From Pedobacter sp. UBA1951 (lineage in GTDB: Bacteria; Bacteroidota; Bacteroidia; Sphingobacteriales; Sphingobacteriaceae): DNA of 11,286 bases. Numbering within the stretch: position 1 is the first letter of the stretch; each line of letters begins with the position of its first letter. The notes below the pieces were generated by a model. It saw nothing but the letters and a program-made list of their open reading frames with translations. It did no database searches and had not been told where the DNA came from. A program made the position numbers and the translations under genes. The stretch is taken from NCBI GenBank assembly GCA_002336465.1, contig DDEP01000030.1, forward strand, positions 1 through 11,286, given 5' to 3'. Of this stretch, positions 1-8,200 are shown in pieces.

Positions 1-538
1 ATAAAATATAATCAAGATGAATGGGCAGGGCAGCAGCTAGGTCTAATAAATCCATTTCCTTATCTTCATCATCACCAAAAGATTGTGTGGAAGTATAACC
101 TGAAACTTGTTTTTTGGGTGGTAGCCATGAACTAGCGTGTGACCAGAGGACCAACCCATACGAAGAGGAAGGTGCTAGGGTTTGCATATCTGCAATTACA
201 CCTTTCATTGTTTCGGGTGCTACCGAATTATGATTTTCATAAGTTTTAAGTTTTTGACTTTTTATACTTGCTGTTTCATCATGTTTTATTTTATAAATAG
301 CCGGATTTTCATTTTTCAGTTTTACATAAACCAGTAGATTACCCTCAACATTTTTAAAAGCAGTTTCCATTTGGTTAATGTTTTCATAGGCTTCGTTTGC
401 CAAATTATTATTAGCTGCCATATATACCATTACCGTTCTACCGGCTTTTTCTTCACGTTTAGGAAGTTCCTTTTTACAGGAAAAAAGTGCTAGAATAAAC
501 AAAAACATATAGCCGTATAAGTTTTTCAAAATCGACAT
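1..538 (-). CDS. Clostripain-family (C11) cysteine peptidase lipoprotein, 3' truncated by window edge
   Basis: My own translation gives 179 codons from ATG at 538 with no stop before the window start, so the C-terminal part is missing. A lipoprotein signal runs to Cys21 (ALFSC), followed by charged residues (KKELPKREE), so the protein is probably lipid-anchored in the outer membrane. The mature part opens with RTVMVYMAANNNLANEAYENI (residues 34-54), the usual first strand of C11 peptidases. It continues with YGLVLWSHASSWLP around His134, the expected catalytic His, and SFGDDEDKEMDLLDLAAALP (153-172). It stops at LDYIL, directly before where the family normally has FDAC with the nucleophile Cys. 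Family members cleave after basic residues (established for clostripain; not shown here). The residue after His134 is Ala, whereas clan CD enzymes normally have His-Gly. The start lies 6 bases after the Fur-like gene, so the two are probably co-transcribed. Assignment to the family is strong; activity is uncertain. Confidence 0.85.
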   Translation of the reverse strand, partial: MSILKNLYGYMFLFILALFSCKKELPKREEKAGRTVMVYMAANNNLANEAYENINQMETAFKNVEGNLLVYVKLKNENPAIYKIKHDETASIKSQKLKTYENHNSVAPETMKGVIADMQTLAPSSSYGLVLWSHASSWLPPKKQVSGYTSTQSFGDDEDKEMDLLDLAAALPIHLDYIL

Positions 539-544
539 TGTATT

Positions 545-868
545 TTATTTAATTATTGGTTCAATGGGATGCGCTGTTATTGCATCTAAATTTAACCTGA
601 ACTGTTTTTTGAGATTTTCTGGTTTTTCGGTGATTAATAAACCTAATTTTTGCATCAAACTGATGGTTACTCTCATAGTGGCCCAGCTTATTCTATTTTC
701 CAAACGAAGTTTAACCCATTCTTCATCCAGATCCGTAATGGGAGAGCTACTGCATACCATCTGTATGATTTTGGAGCGTTGTTTGGTTACGGCAATCCCT
801 TTTTTTTCAAACGCCAATCTAATCCTGTTGATCAGTAATTGTTCGTCTATGTTCAAATTGCTATCCAT
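545..868 (-). CDS. Small Fur-like winged-helix DNA-binding protein lacking the metal-binding domain
   Basis: This is a 107-residue cytoplasmic protein with no signal peptide or membrane segment. Residues 18-81 read like the Fur-family DNA-binding domain: a first helix, then GIAVTKQRSKII (24-35, matching the Fur pattern G-x-x-x-T-x-Q-R), then WVKLRLENRISWATMRVTISL (51-71), where Fur has its S-x-A-T-V-Y-R-T-L recognition helix, and then QKLGLLI. The chain ends soon after the wing (FRLNLDAI) at residue 107. Normal Fur proteins are about 130-160 residues and carry a C-terminal dimerisation domain with His-rich and Cys-x-x-Cys metal sites. None of that is present, and there is a single Cys (39). 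It is therefore either a stand-alone winged helix that does not sense metal itself, or a decayed Fur. The frame is intact and the neighbours are tightly spaced (6 bases to the peptidase), which favours a functional gene. A role in regulating the adjacent genes is inference. Confidence 0.7.
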   Translation of the reverse strand: MDSNLNIDEQLLINRIRLAFEKKGIAVTKQRSKIIQMVCSSSPITDLDEEWVKLRLENRISWATMRVTISLMQKLGLLITEKPENLKKQFRLNLDAITAHPIEPIIK

Positions 869-886
869 TTTACTTTAGCATAGTAA

Positions 887-926
887 GAGCTGGCTTTTAC
901 ATAATAAAAACCGGCTCTCGGTTTTT
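887..926 (-). terminator. Overlapping alternative hairpins between the Ig-like lipoprotein and Fur-like genes
   Basis: On the minus strand two hairpins share one arm. The first is a short perfect stem: AAAAACCG (926-919), loop AGAGC, CGGTTTTT (913-906). It has the A-tract/GC/T-tract form of a Rho-independent terminator and also reads as one on the plus strand (CGG then six T). The second is a longer stem: GAGCCGGTTTTT (917-906), 7-base loop ATTATGT, AAAAGCCAGCTC (898-887). It has 12 positions with one C-A mismatch and one G-U pair, and no T-run after it. Because both need bases 913-906, they cannot form together. The simplest reading is a terminator ending the five-gene operon; an attenuator letting some transcripts read into the Fur-like and peptidase genes is possible. 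Function is inferred from base pairing only. Confidence 0.6.
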
Positions 927-931
927 TCTAA

Positions 932-1573
932 TTACCAAGTGTCTCCGTTCCCAATATCAATTATGTCCGATCCTGGATTAATATCTCCAACACCTACATA
1001 AACTATAAATGTTGCTTTTGTATTTGGTGCCTCTTTAATGTATACACTAACTGTAGTTTGGCCCTCTTGCTTGGCTGTAATAGTGCCATTTTCACTTACA
1101 GTTGCGATGTTGTTATCGGCAACGCTCCAAACTAAAGTGTAAGGTGCACCGGCTGGCAGAACGGTTTCTTTTGGTATTGTTGTAGTTCCAATAGGTAATT
1201 TGATAATGTTTTTGCTAAAGGAAAGTGTATGTGAGGTTACCTTGACCGCAATAGAAGAGGCTATGTTTTGATAAAAGCCATGCTCATAAACTTTAGCTCT
1301 TATACGGGTGTTGCCTAGTGCAACAGCGGTTATTAAACCATTGGTATCTACCGTCGCCACTGCCTCGTCTTCGCTCTCATACCGGAGCATATATGGTACA
1401 TTAGTGCCAGCAGGGCTAGCAACCGGCGATAATGAAATTTTTTGGTTAGCCACAAGTGTAACGTCTGTACCTATTGATAACTGCCTAATAGCGACTGTAG
1501 CGATAGGTTCTTCTTTGCAGCCAGTTACAGAAAAGGCTAAAATGAATATGGATGATTTGATAATATTCTTCAT
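932..1573 (-). CDS. Lipoprotein with two bacterial Ig-like (Big_2 type) domains
   Basis: This 213-residue protein begins with a lipoprotein signal peptide ending at Cys19 (SVTGC). KEEP follows, a Lys-Glu-Glu pattern resembling the surface-export signal described for Bacteroidota lipoproteins. Two tandem Ig-like repeats follow at roughly 30-108 and 114-193. Each shows the Big_2 signature: EAVATVDTNGLITAVALGNT in the first and NNIATVSENGTITAKQEGQT in the second, each ending in an alternating hydrophobic strand. The C-terminus is a short Gly/Asp-rich tail (GVGDINPGSDIIDIGNGDTW). No enzyme motif is visible. Such domains are usually structural or adhesive modules on the cell surface. The ATG lies 4 bases after the fimbrillin-family gene stop, so it is the last gene of the operon before the hairpins. 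Its partner or ligand cannot be told from the sequence. Confidence 0.85.
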   Translation of the reverse strand: MKNIIKSSIFILAFSVTGCKEEPIATVAIRQLSIGTDVTLVANQKISLSPVASPAGTNVPYMLRYESEDEAVATVDTNGLITAVALGNTRIRAKVYEHGFYQNIASSIAVKVTSHTLSFSKNIIKLPIGTTTIPKETVLPAGAPYTLVWSVADNNIATVSENGTITAKQEGQTTVSVYIKEAPNTKATFIVYVGVGDINPGSDIIDIGNGDTW

Positions 1574-1577
1574 GGTG

Positions 1578-3248
1578 TTAAAATTCTAAATAGGGCCTAA
1601 CAGGATATTTTCCTTTTAAATTTGTATTGAATTGGAATTTCCAATTGCCAACAGTATTAACTTCGGTATATACAAATGAGTAGACTGTATATTTTGAATA
1701 ATCTGTTGAACCGGTATTGGTTAATAAGGGTTCTGAGGCAGACCAACGCTGCTGGCCATCAGTGAATGAGCCTCCGGCATCGATAAAGCGTTGTTGCAAA
1801 AATTTGTAATTATCGGTAAGTATATGCAGCTGGGTCCATGCAGGCGTAAACCAGTTGCCCTTTGCTGCTGGCCCGTCTTTGATCCCCTCTAGTTCAAAAT
1901 CTACCGATTTTAGTAAGAAATAAAGTTTGTTATAACCCGTTTCATTTCTTTTTCTTTTAATCATTTCGCCATATAGCTTACCATTCCAATCTTCAACGGC
2001 TATATAAGTTCCATAAACAATAGGTTCTAAACTCCACTCATTATAAGAATAGATAGAAGGGGTATTTTCTCTTAATGCTCTTGGTAGGTTAGGTATTTCT
2101 GGTACGTCTATGGCTTGGTCCGCATTGTCCCCTTTAGCTCGAGTAGCTTCTTCTGTGTCTTTTAGTGCGGCCACATAACCGTTACTACTGCCACCTTTAT
2201 GGCCTTTATAAACTACTACGCCTACAACTTTTTTATCGCTGGCTAAGTTGGTAGACCAAGTACCATCTGCGTAATAAAAATCTCCAATATTAACGGGTAA
2301 TAAATCATTAAGTACTAACTCGCTACGGTAACGTTTGCCAGCTTCAAACTTCATTCCCGGTTTATCTATTTTATAGGTGCCAACAGAGGTTTTTACATAA
2401 ATAGAAATGTTTTCTGCTGACCAATCTGTTGGGAAAACAGCTAGTTTTGCATTAAAGCTATCGCCTTGTGCTAGGGTTACGTTGGTAACTTGAGCAAGTT
2501 GGGCAAAACTACTTTGCGCAGCCGTAGAAGAAATAGATAGCCGTTCTGCTTCATTTTCTGCAGTTAAATTAAGTGTTCCATTAGTTTGTACACGTTTTCC
2601 GTCTTGTCGCATCACCTTTATTTCTCTTATTTCTATGGGTACGCTAGATGCGGGCAGACTAACCTTAAAATCTATTATTGACATTACATGTTTGAAACTT
2701 AACGAAGTATTGGATTGTGCTGCTTTAAAGTTTTTGATCGGATCGGCTACCAAAACATCGTACTGAGATAAATGTTTAGACTGTTTGCCGTCTATTACTT
2801 GGCCTTCGGTTGATATAAATACTGTTTTGGGGTTATTTCCAGCAGCCTCGTTATGTGGGTAATAGGCGTACAGATTCATGTTCCAGTTAACATTTTGCGA
2901 AATTTCTCCAGAAAATGTCGCATTTTTACCAGCATTGCTGATATCCTCAGTCTTTAATATTTCCAAGGGTACATTTGTGTTTTTTTGATCTGTGTCTATC
3001 CAAGAGAACAGGCCAATCCGATCACCTTTTTCCCAAGTAACAATAATCTTGTCATCGCTATCGGTATGTCCGGTTTTAAATTGGGGGCCACTTACTGTAC
3101 TGGCATTAATCTTAAAGTTTGTAGCCGAATTTTTTGTTTCTTCTACAGTCTCTTCGGTATTTTTTTTACAGGCACTTACCAATAATGTTATGGCGAGTAA
3201 TCCTATTAAATTTCTTGACATCATTTTTAATCTTTTCATTATTAACAT
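1578..3248 (-). CDS. Fimbrillin-family lipoprotein with a C-terminal FISUMP/DUF1566-like domain
   Basis: This 556-residue protein has a lipoprotein signal ending at Cys27 (LLVSAC), then an acidic KKNTEETVEE stretch. Residues about 40-316 have fimbrillin hallmarks: TWEKGDRIGLF (71-81), NATFSG (109-114), LYAYYPHN (126-133), YDVLVADP (163-170) and SLSFKHVMSIIDFKV (182-196). Residues about 319-556 form a second domain starting GDFYYADGTWS (322-332). It carries WFTPAWTQLHIL (466-477), RWSASEP (501-507) and the end KYPVRPYLEF (547-556). The W-S-x-S/T-E plus V-R-P pattern resembles the FISUMP/DUF1566 type domains found after fimbrillin modules in Bacteroidota. Family knowledge suggests a surface adhesin or pilus-tip component. 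Starts at Met1, Met4, Met9 or Met10 are all possible; the later ones give a more usual signal peptide. Gaps to both neighbours are 4 bases, indicating co-translation. The ligand is unknown. Confidence 0.8.
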   Translation of the reverse strand: MLIMKRLKMMSRNLIGLLAITLLVSACKKNTEETVEETKNSATNFKINASTVSGPQFKTGHTDSDDKIIVTWEKGDRIGLFSWIDTDQKNTNVPLEILKTEDISNAGKNATFSGEISQNVNWNMNLYAYYPHNEAAGNNPKTVFISTEGQVIDGKQSKHLSQYDVLVADPIKNFKAAQSNTSLSFKHVMSIIDFKVSLPASSVPIEIREIKVMRQDGKRVQTNGTLNLTAENEAERLSISSTAAQSSFAQLAQVTNVTLAQGDSFNAKLAVFPTDWSAENISIYVKTSVGTYKIDKPGMKFEAGKRYRSELVLNDLLPVNIGDFYYADGTWSTNLASDKKVVGVVVYKGHKGGSSNGYVAALKDTEEATRAKGDNADQAIDVPEIPNLPRALRENTPSIYSYNEWSLEPIVYGTYIAVEDWNGKLYGEMIKRKRNETGYNKLYFLLKSVDFELEGIKDGPAAKGNWFTPAWTQLHILTDNYKFLQQRFIDAGGSFTDGQQRWSASEPLLTNTGSTDYSKYTVYSFVYTEVNTVGNWKFQFNTNLKGKYPVRPYLEF

Positions 3249-3252
3249 TTAG

Positions 3253-4857
3253 TTATAACACTAAACCAACACTGATTTCGAAATATTCAGTTTTCACATG
3301 AGCTGTATACCATCCTTTTTGATAGCTGGGACTTACAAATAGCGATTTGTTTCGAAGTAGATTTGCTTCCCATCGGGCAGAAACCCCCAAGTGTTTATTG
3401 TTGGTACTGATAAACCGATAATTGGCCTGCTCTGTAGCTGTAGCATGGCGCAGATAATCTTCATAAGCTTTAACGCCGTTGGAGTTTAAATTTTGTAAGC
3501 GATTGCTGATATCTTGATGTGAGGACAGGTGTTGGTCGTAACTACCTTGAAGATTAAACATAAAAAGATGTTTACCCTTAATGATAGAAAGCCCTGTTGA
3601 TAGTTTATAGTTTATTCTTTTCCAATCTTGGTTGCGCTGTGGATGAATGTGTTGACTGGTGTTTTGGGTGTAAGTGATATGGGGCATGACATACCAACGT
3701 AGTGCTGTGTTTTTCTCGAAATATAACTGTAGCTGTAACTGATCTATATTTTCGCGATAGTAGGGAAACAGGCCATAGTTGTATTGTCCGGAAGCATTAA
3801 AATCTTCAGATAAGGAAGCAATGATTATTTCGGACCCTATTCTATGTCGTTTATTGTAATTTCCTTTTGCTGCCCATGAGTAATCTTTTCCTTTTCCTAA
3901 CCATCCAATTTGTGCATTATAATAATCTTCTCCCAAATTGGAGATCGTATGTAGGGCACTAGAGCCAGCTATATTTTTATCCATACTATCGTATAAGAAT
4001 TTTAGATTGATAAAGAGCCCATTTGCCGAAATAGGGTAGAGACTAAGCGTAGGTCCATATTGTTTGCCCTCATAAGAGAATGACCCGGATGGGTCTACAA
4101 AAGAACTATTGCCCAAGCCCGAGTAATGATATAAGGCTGAATTAATTTTTCTTCTTTCATCAGCTAAAAAGGAGATGGTTTGTGCCTGCTTGTAAATGTT
4201 GTATTCTCCAGATAATCCTAAGGTGTATTGCTGAGGCAGTTTCCAGGCCAGCCCAGCAACCAGGTTAATATCTGAAACTCTATTTCTTGGTCTCGGATCT
4301 ACCTGTCGGTATTCCTGTAGGTTTCTGCTACTGGCGTTAATTCCCCAAGTATATTTACCCTGATCTTGCGCATAACCGCCAGATAGGTAATAAGTTTCGC
4401 CCGAAATATCTCTTGTAGGTAGGGTATCTCCAGTAACATAGGGATACAAACGTTCGTAATCAGAAGTGAGGTTTTTATACTGACCCTGTATTTTATTACT
4501 GAGATATTGAGCCTTCCCCCAGGTTCTATAGCGTTTTCCGGGCGATAAATAAGTGGTTGCCGTAAAGCCGTAACCATTTTTGCCACTACCAATTTGCGCT
4601 ACAATAGCTTGGTCTTCTTCTTTTTTGTTGTAGCCAATGGCAAACTCAGAGCTAGAGAAATTAAAGGTATGGAAATAGATAGCCGGATTAAGGAAACTGG
4701 CATTGGCAAAATTAAATTGGGCAGAATTTCGTTCTTGGCTGCTCTTTAGTAGTTTAATGGTGTCTGCAGGTTTCGTTTGGGCGTTTACATTTGTTACCCC
4801 TGCTACTATTAACATTAAGATTAAATATTGAATATTTTTTTTCTTTATCATCTTCAT
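3253..4857 (-). CDS. Outer-membrane beta-barrel protein, DUF6850-like
   Basis: This 534-residue protein has a signal peptide cleaved about residue 26 (VTNVNA|Q) with no lipobox Cys. The mature chain is rich in alternating aromatic/polar strands such as YGFTATTYLSPGKRYRTWGK, YTLGLSGEYNIYKQAQ and HLGVSARWEANL. It ends EYFEISVGLVL, typical of an outer-membrane barrel, although the last residue is Leu rather than the more common Phe. The opening (SAQFNFANASFLNPAIYFHT) and overall plan match what I recall of the DUF6850 outer-membrane barrel family, which is found beside TonB receptors and small lipoproteins in Bacteroides-type operons. No catalytic motif is seen. The start is 2 bases after the small lipoprotein stop, and the next gene begins 4 bases after its own stop. 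A role as a channel or scaffold for the surface lipoproteins is inference; the barrel assignment is firm, the family number less so. Confidence 0.75.
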   Translation of the reverse strand: MKMIKKKNIQYLILMLIVAGVTNVNAQTKPADTIKLLKSSQERNSAQFNFANASFLNPAIYFHTFNFSSSEFAIGYNKKEEDQAIVAQIGSGKNGYGFTATTYLSPGKRYRTWGKAQYLSNKIQGQYKNLTSDYERLYPYVTGDTLPTRDISGETYYLSGGYAQDQGKYTWGINASSRNLQEYRQVDPRPRNRVSDINLVAGLAWKLPQQYTLGLSGEYNIYKQAQTISFLADERRKINSALYHYSGLGNSSFVDPSGSFSYEGKQYGPTLSLYPISANGLFINLKFLYDSMDKNIAGSSALHTISNLGEDYYNAQIGWLGKGKDYSWAAKGNYNKRHRIGSEIIIASLSEDFNASGQYNYGLFPYYRENIDQLQLQLYFEKNTALRWYVMPHITYTQNTSQHIHPQRNQDWKRINYKLSTGLSIIKGKHLFMFNLQGSYDQHLSSHQDISNRLQNLNSNGVKAYEDYLRHATATEQANYRFISTNNKHLGVSARWEANLLRNKSLFVSPSYQKGWYTAHVKTEYFEISVGLVL

Positions 4858-4859
4858 TT

Positions 4860-5276
4860 CTACTTTTTGAGCTCAAATGTGGTCGTAAAATCATCTTTGA
4901 TGAAGTTGTAGCCTTTTATTTCAGTTTTTCCATTTTGTTGTAAAAAAGCCGCACTTTCAATGGTTTTGGTATTTCCATTTTCTTGATAGGTAACTGTAGC
5001 CTCAAGTTTGATATTGGCATATAGGCCTTTGGTTATTTTTACGGTAGTAGGCAGCTGTTCTAAATTAAAAATCAGCCTCTCTTTCCATGTGTTTGAGGTT
5101 GTTTCCATGTAAAGTTTAATATTGCTTAATATGGGGTTTGCACCCGATGGTAGTTCGAGTAAGCGCAAATCTGCGGCAATATGAAAATTTGATGTGGGTG
5201 GTTCTTCCCATTTTTTTGTACAGCCTAATTGCAGTACCACGAGTAATAATATGTTGATGAAAAGTTTCAGTTTCAT
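4860..5276 (-). CDS. Small lipoprotein, possibly related to the DUF4876 N-terminal domain
   Basis: This 138-residue protein has a short hydrophobic signal ending at Cys19 (LQLGC), then TKKWEEPP, so it is a predicted lipoprotein. The remaining ~110 residues look like a single beta-sandwich: NIKLYMET, KERLIFNLEQL, TVKITKGLYANIKLEATVTY and TTFELKK alternate hydrophobic and polar residues. The K-G-L-Y turn before a long strand recalls the transthyretin-like first domain of DUF4876 lipoproteins, which commonly sit between a TonB receptor and a DUF6850 barrel. If so, this is a short form lacking the larger C-terminal part. That link rests on position and a weak pattern, so I hold it loosely. It starts 10 bases after the receptor stop and ends 2 bases before the barrel gene, the position where SusD would lie in a classical Sus locus. 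It is far too small to be SusD and has no TPR helices. Confidence 0.7.
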   Translation of the reverse strand: MKLKLFINILLLVVLQLGCTKKWEEPPTSNFHIAADLRLLELPSGANPILSNIKLYMETTSNTWKERLIFNLEQLPTTVKITKGLYANIKLEATVTYQENGNTKTIESAAFLQQNGKTEIKGYNFIKDDFTTTFELKK

Positions 5277-5286
5277 AATTGATCCT

Positions 5287-8200
5287 TTAAAATTGTAATC
5301 TTAGTTCCATTCCAAAGTAAGCCGCAGAGTTAGCATTTCTGAGGTAAACTCCTTTGGTATCTCGATATCCTTTGTTGTAGTCGGCAAAGTTTAATACGTA
5401 CATAGAAAGCCTTAGCCATTTGCCAAAGTCTTTGCTTGCCCTCATGTGGCCATGTATTTGGAATTTGTTTTCTGTTGCTAGGCCTGGATATTCTACTGGT
5501 ATAACTAATGCTGATAAATACAAATCTTTTTTATCGGCTTCTGTATATGGATGTAAAACACCATCGGTAGTTAGATAATAAGATGGTGCTTCTGGATTGT
5601 TGTTCCACAGATAGTTGGAGCCTTTAATATAAATATCGGCAGAAAGTGAAAGTGTTAGACCTAATCGTTTTACATACGTATCGGCGGTTACCGTACCACT
5701 AGTTCTTTTTCTCAAATAATCATCTCTCCAATTTGGATATAATGCCGCGTAATGGTCGAAAACTATGAAATTTCCTATTACAGGGTTATTAGATGCGCTT
5801 CCTCTAAACCATAAGGGTTGGCTATTGGTATAGTTATTTTTGAAATATGCTCCTGTTACGGTAAATCTTGTAGCTATACTTGGATAACGAGGCGTGGTAA
5901 AGGTAAGTTCTATACCATCTTTATCTAAACGGCTACCATTGGTTTGGTAGCTTAGCGTTCTAAATACGCTCTTTTCTGTGTAGCCAATCTGGGTTAAATC
6001 TGGCAAGGCATCGCTAGGGCCACTATAGCTATCGTAAGCTTTGTAAGTATAAGCTTTAGGTTGCCCGAATGACCTGAAACCTGAGCTCATTTTTTCACTG
6101 AACCATGTTACCGATAGGTGATGTCCTCTCCATTCGGCATCAAATCTTAGCTCTTTCTTTTTGTTGCGTGCATAACTTAAATCATAATTGGTTAGATCTT
6201 CGATGTAAGTCATCAAATTATATCGGCTAAACTCTGGTCTGGTAGTGTTGGTATGTCTAAATTGTACAAAATCCTGATACTGTATATCGGGATGTAGCAT
6301 GGCCATGGTAGGCATTTTTGTTAACCAACCCATACCTCCGGTAAGTGTAAATAATAAGGGGTAACCTACAACGTTTATTTTTGGTAGGCTCCATTGAAGG
6401 TTAAAACGGGGATCGCTAAAAAACTTTTGGTGCAATAAATATTTTTTGTCTAGGTTAAGCATAGTTCCGCCTCTTAAACCCGCCTGTAAAGTAATCTTAT
6501 GATTATAAAATGAAGGGAATAGGATATGATCTTCGATATAATAAGAAGCTAGCTGGTTAGCCGGAATGGCATCGTAAGGGTAGGGGCGGCTATCGAAAGT
6601 ATTGCTTACGGGCCTTGCCAAATCAAATACTTGGCCTTTACCATAATTTTTATTCATTCGCCATTCTAAGCCTGCTTGCGCCTTGTGTTTAATGCTAAAT
6701 GTTTTAAATGCTGATGCACCTCTAAGTGTTGAAAATAAACTAAGTGGCCTTCCATCTACGGTAACGCTGCCTAGATAACTACTAGGTAATACAATACCAT
6801 CACTTTCGCCAGGCTCCATATTTATAGGGATAATTCCCCTTAGTTGTACGTTGTTTGGCCAGCGTTCTCTGTATATTCTATCTTGCGAGTAACGAATGTT
6901 GGTATTGAACTCTAAGGAACGCAAAAAGCTTTTGGGCTGAGTTAAATTTAGTCTTGATGTAAAACCAAAGTTGTTATAATCTAGCTTGTAAGTTTCTTTT
7001 TCCAACATTTGTTCAGCATCATTTTTCCAATCGTCAAACTGACCAGTGTAATCGGCAGAAACGTTCCATCTTAATCTTTTTCCATCGGCTAATTTCCAAC
7101 CTTTCTGTATTCTGGTAGAAGCCGTGTATCGATTAAAAATCTCCATAGGATCTATGGGATTACGTTTGCCATCTAAATAATCAAGATCTATATTTACCGT
7201 CCAATCGTTTTTGCGGTTGTAAAATCCTTTCGATAAAGAGAATAGTTTAGAAAACTGATCCATTTTAAACCGGGCAGTAAGCGGAACAGCAGTTTGCTTG
7301 CGGTCTATTCTTACTACCCCACTGGTTAAATCGCCATATTTTACGGATGGGATACCTCTAATAATTTCTACACTTTCTATGTTATCAGTTGATATACCAC
7401 GCATGTCGGTTCCTAAATTTGCGAACTCTTTGTTTGAAACAAAAACCAAATTTGAAGCCTGGTCGATGGTTTGCCTATTGGCATCATTACTTATGGGAAT
7501 ATCATCAATAACGAATAATGTACCTAAAGAGGAAATGGCGTAATTAGAACCGCTTGGCGGATCGGCCTCTCGTAAACGAATAGTATTGGGCGAAGTTAAA
7601 ATTGGTGCAGTGCTTCTACCTCCGGGCAGCAAAGCAAGTAAATCGGTAAAGGTAGAAGGCTGTAAGTGATCTATGGCATCTCTTTTAATCACTGAAGAGC
7701 TGGTCATTCCTTTTATTTCTGTAGCCGTTACTACTACTTCATTTAAAGCATTACTACTGCTTTTCATTGCTATCGTAATTTCTCTATTTGCATTTAGGTT
7801 GATCTGGATAGGCGTGTTGGCATAACCAACGTAAAGCGCACTAAGTAGGTAGTTGCCTTTTGGTATTTGATGGAATAGAAACTTACCATCGCTGCCTGCT
7901 ACGGTATAATATTTTTTAGTAGTATCTGTGGTTGATTTTAAGATTACTGATGCGTAACCTAAATAAAGCATAGCGGCAGTATCTAAAACAGTTCCCCTTA
8001 GGTAATATGTTTCGTTGTTGCTTTTTGGTTTTAATAGCCTAACTACAATTTCGTTTCCATTATAGGTAAAGTGTAAGTTAGATTGTTCTTGCACTTTTTG
8101 TAAATGATTTTTAGCTGTAGTACTTTCTGTACCTACTTTTATCATTTTAATTAGTTCTGTGCCTAAATCACTATAGATAAAGTTTAAACCAGCGGTTTTT

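Noticed and set aside
564..878. Plus-strand open frames of 104 and 62 codons
   Set aside because: They lie opposite the Fur-like gene, which has a convincing family signature, and their translations resemble no family.
1308..1589. Plus-strand open frame of 93 codons
   Set aside because: Antisense to the Ig-like lipoprotein gene; the product shows no domain or signal and the opposite strand is clearly coding.
2985..3252. Plus-strand open frames over the start of the fimbrillin-family gene
   Set aside because: The hydrophobic translations mirror the signal-peptide region of the real gene on the other strand.
4299..4592. Minus-strand frame of 97 codons inside the DUF6850-like gene
   Set aside because: A shifted frame within a complete, well-patterned barrel gene; no independent evidence.
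7298..7543. Plus-strand frame of 81 codons
   Set aside because: Antisense to the plug domain of the TonB receptor, which is strongly conserved.
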